A stretch of DNA of 40,541 nucleotides. Origin: Sterolibacterium sp. (GTDB taxonomy: Bacteria > Pseudomonadota > Gammaproteobacteria > Burkholderiales > Rhodocyclaceae). The stretch lies in assembly GCA_023258955.1 (NCBI GenBank), contig JAHFRE010000012.1:1-40541 (forward strand), written 5' to 3'. How positions within the stretch are numbered: position 1 is the first letter of the stretch; every line of letters starts with the position of its first letter. Under the pieces are notes generated by a model. The model saw nothing but the letters and a program-made list of their open reading frames with translations, was not told where the DNA came from and made no database searches. The translations under genes and the position numbers were made by a program. Shown here in pieces: positions 36,144 to 40,541 of the stretch.

Positions 36144-38180
36144 TCAGGGCGTCGCGGCGGGGAGCAGCGGATAGCGGATGCTGTCTACGAAATTCTGTTC
36201 GGCTTCGCTCGGCGGCTTGGTCAGCAGGCTGACCAGGACGATGCAGGCAAAGCCCACCGGCAGGCCGAAGATGCCGGCGGCGATCGGCTGGATTTCGAAC
36301 CAGGCGGCCGCCATCGAACCGCCGAAGAAGGGATGGGTGATCACGGAATAGTAGACCGTCACCGCCACCCCGCTGACCATGCCGGTCACCGCGCCCCAGC
36401 GGTTGGCGCGCTTCCAGAAGATGCCGCAGGCGAGCGCCGGGAAAAAGCCGGCGGCGGCGATCGAGAAAGCCTGGCCGACCAAAAACAGGATGTTGTCCGG
36501 ACGCAAGGACGCCACCCAGGTGGCGACCATCGCCGCCACCAGCAGCATCGCCTTGGACACGACCAGGCGGCGTTGGGTCGAGGCGTGCGGCGCCAGCAGC
36601 TTGTAGTAGAGATCGTGTCCGAGGGCGTTGGCCAGGGTGAGCAGCAGGCCGTCGGCGGTCGACAGCGCCGCCGCCAGGCCGCCCGCCGCCACCAGTCCCG
36701 AGACCACGTAGGGCAAGCCGGCGATCTCCGGTGTCGCCAGCACCACGACGTCGGAGTACAGCGTCAGCTCGGAGAGTTGCAGGATGCCGTCGCCGTTGAT
36801 GTCCTCGACCTTGACCAGACCCACCCTGCCCCAGGAGGCGATCCAACTGGGCAGGTGGTCGATCGCCACACCGACCACGTCGTTGTACACCGACCACTTG
36901 GCGAACACCGCGTAGGCCGGCGCGGTGATGTAGAGCAGGGCGATGAAGAACAGCGACCAGAACACCGAATCGCGGGCACCGCGCACCGAAGTGGTGGTGT
37001 AGTAGCGCATCAGGATGTGCGGCAGCGCCGCCGTGCCGATGGTCAGGCAGATCACCAGGGCGATGAAGTTGCGCCGCGACACCTCGGCGCTCACCCCCGC
37101 CCGATCGGCGAAGGCCTCGGCGTGGGCCAGCGGCCGCTGCGACTTCTCGGTCGCCTCGCGCCGCGCCAGCTCCCACTTGATACGCGCCTCGGCTTCGCTG
37201 TGCGGCAGATCCTTGAGCGCGTGCTCGGCGCTGAACAGTTCGCGCGCCGGCGTCGTCGCCTGCTCCCTGAGCGCCTCCACCTGGGCGCCGAGGCGCTTGC
37301 GCTCGGCGGCGAGCGAGGCCGGCAGCTGTTGCAGCTTGTCGCCGAGTTCGTCGGCGCGGGTCTGGTAGAGGGCCCGCACCGCCACCTCCTGCGGCGCGTC
37401 GAACAACTGCTGCTCCTTGGTCCCCAGCTTTTCCAGGACGATGCCGTAGGTCAGCTGCGGCAACGGCACGCCGGTCACCTTCTGCGCCAGCATCGCCACC
37501 GGCAGCATGTAGGCGATGATCAGGACCACGTATTGGGCGACCTGGGTCCAGGTGACGGCGCGCATGCCGCCGAGGAAGGAACAGACGATGATGCCGGCCA
37601 GACCGACGAAGACGCCGACCTCGAATTCGACCCCGACCAGGCGACTGGTGATCAGGCCGACGCCGTAGATCTGCGCCACCACGTAGACGAAGGAGGCGAG
37701 CACGGCGACCAGGGCGCCGACCAGGCGGGCGAAGTTGCCGCCGTAGCGAGCGCCGAGAAAATCGGGGATGGTGAACTGGCCGAATTGGCGCAGATAGGGA
37801 GCGAGCAACAGGGCCACCAGGCAGAAGCCGCCGGTCCAGCCGATGATGAAGGCCAGGCCCTGGTAGCCGTCGAGGTACAGCGTTCCGGCCAGGCCGATGA
37901 AGGAGGCCGCGCTCATCCAGTCGGCGGCCGTGGCCATGCCGTTGAACAGGGCCGGTACGCGGCGGCCGGCGACGTAGTACTCGACCATGTCGGCGGTGCG
38001 GCTCTTGACGCCGATGCTGGCGTAGAGGGCGATGGTCGCGAACATGAAGACGTAGCCGATGACGCGCGGCTTCATGCCGAGTTGTTCGGCCCCGGCCAGC
38101 AGCAGGATGAACAGGATGAAGAGGCCGGTGTAGCCGGCGTAAAGAATCTTCAGCCGGCGGGTGAAGTTGGGCTCGTCCAT
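36144..38180 (-). CDS. Large sodium:solute symporter (VC_2705-type, ActP-like) with coiled-coil insert and EF-hand loop
   Basis: 678 residues, longer than the roughly 550 of ActP acetate permease. Multiple membrane helices and the SSS signatures are present (GMATAADWMSAASFIGLAGT, GYQGLAFIIGWTGGF, MRAVTWTQVAQYVV, LVAAGGLAAALSTADGLLLT). A hydrophilic, probably coiled-coil insert lies at about 260-365. A perfect 12-residue EF-hand loop, DINGDGILQLSE, is at 460-471. The VC_2705 subfamily probably takes up acetate or a similar small carboxylate with Na+. The DUF4212 small subunit that often precedes such genes is not next to it. CBS-DUF294 and DnaQ-like genes, frequent neighbours of this subfamily, lie upstream. 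Confidence 0.9.
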   Translation of the reverse strand: MDEPNFTRRLKILYAGYTGLFILFILLLAGAEQLGMKPRVIGYVFMFATIALYASIGVKSRTADMVEYYVAGRRVPALFNGMATAADWMSAASFIGLAGTLYLDGYQGLAFIIGWTGGFCLVALLLAPYLRQFGQFTIPDFLGARYGGNFARLVGALVAVLASFVYVVAQIYGVGLITSRLVGVEFEVGVFVGLAGIIVCSFLGGMRAVTWTQVAQYVVLIIAYMLPVAMLAQKVTGVPLPQLTYGIVLEKLGTKEQQLFDAPQEVAVRALYQTRADELGDKLQQLPASLAAERKRLGAQVEALREQATTPARELFSAEHALKDLPHSEAEARIKWELARREATEKSQRPLAHAEAFADRAGVSAEVSRRNFIALVICLTIGTAALPHILMRYYTTTSVRGARDSVFWSLFFIALLYITAPAYAVFAKWSVYNDVVGVAIDHLPSWIASWGRVGLVKVEDINGDGILQLSELTLYSDVVVLATPEIAGLPYVVSGLVAAGGLAAALSTADGLLLTLANALGHDLYYKLLAPHASTQRRLVVSKAMLLVAAMVATWVASLRPDNILFLVGQAFSIAAAGFFPALACGIFWKRANRWGAVTGMVSGVAVTVYYSVITHPFFGGSMAAAWFEIQPIAAGIFGLPVGFACIVLVSLLTKPPSEAEQNFVDSIRYPLLPAATP

Positions 38181-38247
38181 GGCGTATTAGCGGCTATCAT
38201 ACTCGATCGATTCAGCAGCGCGGCCAACACCGCCCCAAGGAGAACAG

Positions 38248-38493
38248 ATGAAGAAGCTGAGCGTCCGCATCTACGCGGAATTGGAGGTTCCCGACGATTG
38301 GGAAATCATCGAGGTCGATGACGGGGTCCAGGTGTTGAAGATCGACGGGACCTACGTCGACTTCGACATCGCACCGCTGGCAAGCCAATCGACCGGTCCC
38401 GAGGCCACCTGGAGCGACGAGGACGAGGAACTGACCGCCGCCGTGCTCGACGCCGTGATCGGCCTGGAAACCGAGCTGACGATCGAGGCCTAG
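38248..38493 (+). CDS. Small acidic protein, unknown
   Basis: 81 residues, strongly acidic (SDEDEELTAAVLDAVIG...). A very good Shine-Dalgarno AAGGAG (38237-38242) lies 5 nt before the ATG, which supports translation. It has no membrane segment and no recognised domain. The gene is divergent from the symporter and converges with the next small gene, overlapping its end by 4 bp. Confidence 0.75.
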   Translation: MKKLSVRIYAELEVPDDWEIIEVDDGVQVLKIDGTYVDFDIAPLASQSTGPEATWSDEDEELTAAVLDAVIGLETELTIEA

Positions 38494-38765
38494 AACAGGC
38501 TCGCGACCACGTAGCGGTCGCGATTTTGCAGGCGAAGCAGACCCTTGATCACCGCACCGGAAGCGCCCAGGCGCGCCACGTGGCCCTGGAAGGTGGCCAG
38601 CGCCTTGGCCAGCGGATAGTCGGTCTCGTACCAGCGCTGGCGAAATTGGGCGAAGGAGATGCAGCGCGCCGACAGCTTGCCGTCTTTGAGCGGCACCAGC
38701 GTCACCTTGAAACCATCGTTGCGTATCACCATCGCCGTCGTTCTGTTCTCGTCGATGACCAGCAT
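38490..38765 (-). CDS. Small soluble protein, unknown
   Basis: 91 residues (MLVIDENRTTAMVIRNDGFK...). Its composition is mixed and soluble, with no membrane helix, signal or recognised motif. Its 3' end overlaps that of the converging acidic-protein gene by 4 bp. It lies between the CBS-DUF294 gene (53 bp upstream on the same strand) and the symporter. Confidence 0.65.
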   Translation of the reverse strand: MLVIDENRTTAMVIRNDGFKVTLVPLKDGKLSARCISFAQFRQRWYETDYPLAKALATFQGHVARLGASGAVIKGLLRLQNRDRYVVASLF

Positions 38766-38818
38766 GCGTCCACCCCAGCGTTAGCATCCTTCTGCGATAA
38801 CGGCAGGGGCTGAGAATT

Positions 38819-40258
38819 CTATAGCCGGTAGTCCAGTTGCAGCTTCTGCTGCAGCTTCCGCGCCTGGCGGAACGCGTGCTTGAGCGTCTGCCGCTCCAGA
38901 CCGTTCAAGCTGGCCGGGTCGAGGCGGTTGGCGCTCTTCGGCTCGAGCTTGGCCGCTTGCTGGCGGCGCAGGCGCAGCAGCTGGATGAAGTAGAAGGCAT
39001 CGATCAGCGCCGCCACGTCTTCCTCCTGGAATTGCAGCATCGCCGCGGCAGCGCGCAGCCGCTGCGCCGTGCCGGTGTCGGCGATGCCCTTGCCCAGGGC
39101 GAAGATGCGCGCCGCGTCGACGAAGGGACGGGTGCCGTACAGCTTCAGATCGATGGTGTGGGGAAACTCGGCCGAATCGAAGACGAAGGTGCGTATGAGG
39201 CCCAGCGGCGGCGAGCACTGCAGCGCGTTGACCGCCATCTGGCGCAGGAAGGCCGGATTGGCGCCGGTGATGGCGAGCAGGCTGTCGCGCAGCTGCTGGC
39301 TCAACTTTTCCTCGCCGTAGAGCGGGCGAAAATCGAAGAAGATGGTGGCGTTGAGCAGGGCTGTCGGCTGGGCTTCGTAGACCCAGCCGGAAAAGCGCCC
39401 GCGCCACTCTTGCAAGGACAGGCACCACTGCGGATTGCCGGCCATGATGTTGCCCCGGCACAGGGGAAAGCCGCAGGCGTCGAGCTTGCGATTCACCTCC
39501 TGCGCGAAGGGCAGCAGGGCGGCGCGCAGCGTCTCGGCGGGGCCGCCCTCGGGGCAGTCGAAGATGATGCCGTTGTCCTGGTCGGTGCTGAAGGTCTGCT
39601 CGAAGCGTCCCTCCGAACCGAGGGCGATCCAGCACCAATCGACCGGCGGCAGCGCAAAGTCGGGCAGGGTCAGCTCGATCACGCGCAGGGTTAGGATGTC
39701 GTTCAAGCTGGAGATGAACTGGGTCAGCAGCTCCGCGCCCGTGCCCTGGGCCAGCATCCGCCGCGCCAGGTGCGCAATGCCGGCGGCGGCGGTCTGCAGA
39801 CTAGCCAGATCGGAGGCGTCGCGAATCTGACCGCTGACCTCCTTGACGCCGGCGTGGCGCACTGCGTAGAGGTCATTTTGCGATACGACGCCGAGCAGCA
39901 TTCCGTCGCCATCGGTGACCAGGATGTGGCGCAGACGGTGCCTGGCCATGGCCAGGGCCGCCTGGTAGGCGCTGGCGTGCGCACCGAGGCTGACCAGGTT
40001 TTCGCGACTCATCACCGCCGCGATCGGCTGCTCCCGGTCCCAGGCGCCCAGCGCCACCCGGCTCAGCAGGTCGCGCAGGGTGAACACACCCAGCGGCTTG
40101 CCGCCCTCGCTGATGACCAGCGAGCCGACGCGCGCGTTCTCCATGACGCGCAGCGCCTCCAGCACCGAGATCTGCGGCGGCACGGTCACCGGCTCGCGCC
40201 TGATGATGTCGACCAGGGGGCTGTACATGGTCTGGTAGCGGGCGTCGGTTTCAGCCAT
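38819..40258 (-). CDS. CBS-pair / DUF294 putative nucleotidyltransferase
   Basis: 479 residues from ATG 40258, 2 bp after the exonuclease stop; a TTG at 40264 would overlap it. Two CBS domains fill residues about 10-130 (VLEALRVMENARVGSLVIS..., AALAMARHRLRHILVTDGDG...), likely binding an adenine nucleotide. The DUF294 catalytic segment follows with LGSEGRFEQTFSTDQDNGII (G-S-x-G-R-x-E and TDQDN). The C-terminal DUF294_C part ends in LKHAFRQARKLQQKLQLDYR. Related proteins resemble GlnD-type nucleotidyltransferases. Paired with a DnaQ-like exonuclease and near an SSS symporter, it may regulate transport or signalling; the target is unknown. Confidence 0.9.
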   Translation of the reverse strand: MAETDARYQTMYSPLVDIIRREPVTVPPQISVLEALRVMENARVGSLVISEGGKPLGVFTLRDLLSRVALGAWDREQPIAAVMSRENLVSLGAHASAYQAALAMARHRLRHILVTDGDGMLLGVVSQNDLYAVRHAGVKEVSGQIRDASDLASLQTAAAGIAHLARRMLAQGTGAELLTQFISSLNDILTLRVIELTLPDFALPPVDWCWIALGSEGRFEQTFSTDQDNGIIFDCPEGGPAETLRAALLPFAQEVNRKLDACGFPLCRGNIMAGNPQWCLSLQEWRGRFSGWVYEAQPTALLNATIFFDFRPLYGEEKLSQQLRDSLLAITGANPAFLRQMAVNALQCSPPLGLIRTFVFDSAEFPHTIDLKLYGTRPFVDAARIFALGKGIADTGTAQRLRAAAAMLQFQEEDVAALIDAFYFIQLLRLRRQQAAKLEPKSANRLDPASLNGLERQTLKHAFRQARKLQQKLQLDYRL

Positions 40259-40260
40259 GG

Positions 40261-40541
40261 TCAATAGCGCAGACGCGCGTAGTAGGTCTCTTGCGCCGCG
40301 GCCAGCGCCTGCTTCAGCGTATTGATGCCCATGGCCTGGAGCAGGGGCAACATCTTCAGGAACACCTCACCGGTGACGATGGCATCGCCCAGCGCCGTAT
40401 GGCGGCCGAGCAGGTCCACCCCGAGCCGCTCGGCGATGGCTTCCAGCCGGTGGCTCTGGTGATGGGGATGGATGATGGCCGACAGCAGCAGGGTGTCGAG
40501 CACCGGCTGGACAAAGCGAACGCCGGTCGCCTCCTCCTTCA
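40261..40541 (-). CDS. DnaQ-like 3'-5' exonuclease (partial, N-terminus outside window)
   Basis: The last 93 residues or so of a gene that enters from the right edge. The visible part has [15 protein letters not shown], then [20 protein letters not shown], where H and D match the third exonuclease motif (HxAxxDA) of the DNA polymerase III epsilon family. It ends [10 protein letters not shown]. Its stop lies 2 bp before the CBS-DUF294 start, so the two are cotranscribed. It is probably a stand-alone exonuclease rather than the replicative proofreading subunit, judged by this pairing. Confidence 0.85.
   Translation of the reverse strand, partial: KEEATGVRFVQPVLDTLLLSAIIHPHHQSHRLEAIAERLGVDLLGRHTALGDAIVTGEVFLKMLPLLQAMGINTLKQALAAAQETYYARLRY

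Noticed and set aside
36333-38321. 662-codon plus-strand frame opposite the symporter
   Set aside because: It is an antisense shadow with low-complexity, His/Gln/Gly-rich sequence; the minus strand encodes an obvious membrane transporter.

Overview
This is a GC-rich betaproteobacterial chromosome segment. It looks like the Rhodocyclales (Azoarcus/Aromatoleum/Thauera type), because a complete boxR-boxC-boxB-boxA cluster for aerobic benzoyl-CoA epoxidation sits next to a benzoate-CoA ligase and a benzoate-type ABC transporter. The assignment rests on gene content and order only; no database search was run.

Left part (1-9.6 kb): aromatic-acid catabolism. On the minus strand are a LivH-type permease (cut by the window edge), a Tat-exported substrate-binding protein and a benzoate-CoA ligase. 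Divergently, boxR (XRE plus shikimate-kinase-like repressor) is followed by boxC, boxB and boxA. Benzoate would be imported, activated to benzoyl-CoA, epoxidised by BoxAB and ring-cleaved by BoxC. BoxR is known to sense benzoyl-CoA. The boxD and boxZ aldehyde dehydrogenase genes are not in the window. A bacteriohemerythrin follows.

Middle (9.7-22.2 kb): an alkylation-repair pair (Ada-N/AraC/AlkA fusion overlapping ogt); a divergent pair of an acyl-CoA synthetase and a URO-D-superfamily protein sharing a palindrome-bearing intergenic region; and a tightly packed operon rmuC - AddB/RecB-like nuclease - AddA/RecB-like helicase-nuclease.

Accessory island (22.3-34.9 kb): visibly more AT-rich at 22.3-27 kb. 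It holds a 1892-residue secreted mosaic protein (alpha/alpha-toroid, carboxypeptidase-regulatory-like repeats, CARDB-like repeats, GATase-like tail). This is followed by a secreted transglutaminase-fold protein whose catalytic Cys is Ala and which ends in a hydrophobic C-terminal tip. Downstream of the tip come a small overlapping membrane-protein gene, then a row of small membrane-protein genes mixed with broken copies of both big genes. I read this as a possible polymorphic-toxin/immunity-like locus with displaced tail cassettes. It is the best candidate here for an undescribed system, but the toxin role is inference.

Right part (35.0-40.5 kb): a ygbA-type nitrosative-stress gene with an FNR/NnrR-like box; a ribbon-helix-helix/PIN toxin-antitoxin module flanked by 13-bp direct repeats; a large VC_2705-type sodium:solute symporter with a perfect EF-hand loop; two small hypothetical genes; and a CBS-DUF294 nucleotidyltransferase with the end of a DnaQ-like exonuclease gene. 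No tRNA, rRNA, CRISPR array or intact insertion sequence was recognised. No gene-free stretch exceeds 300 bases.
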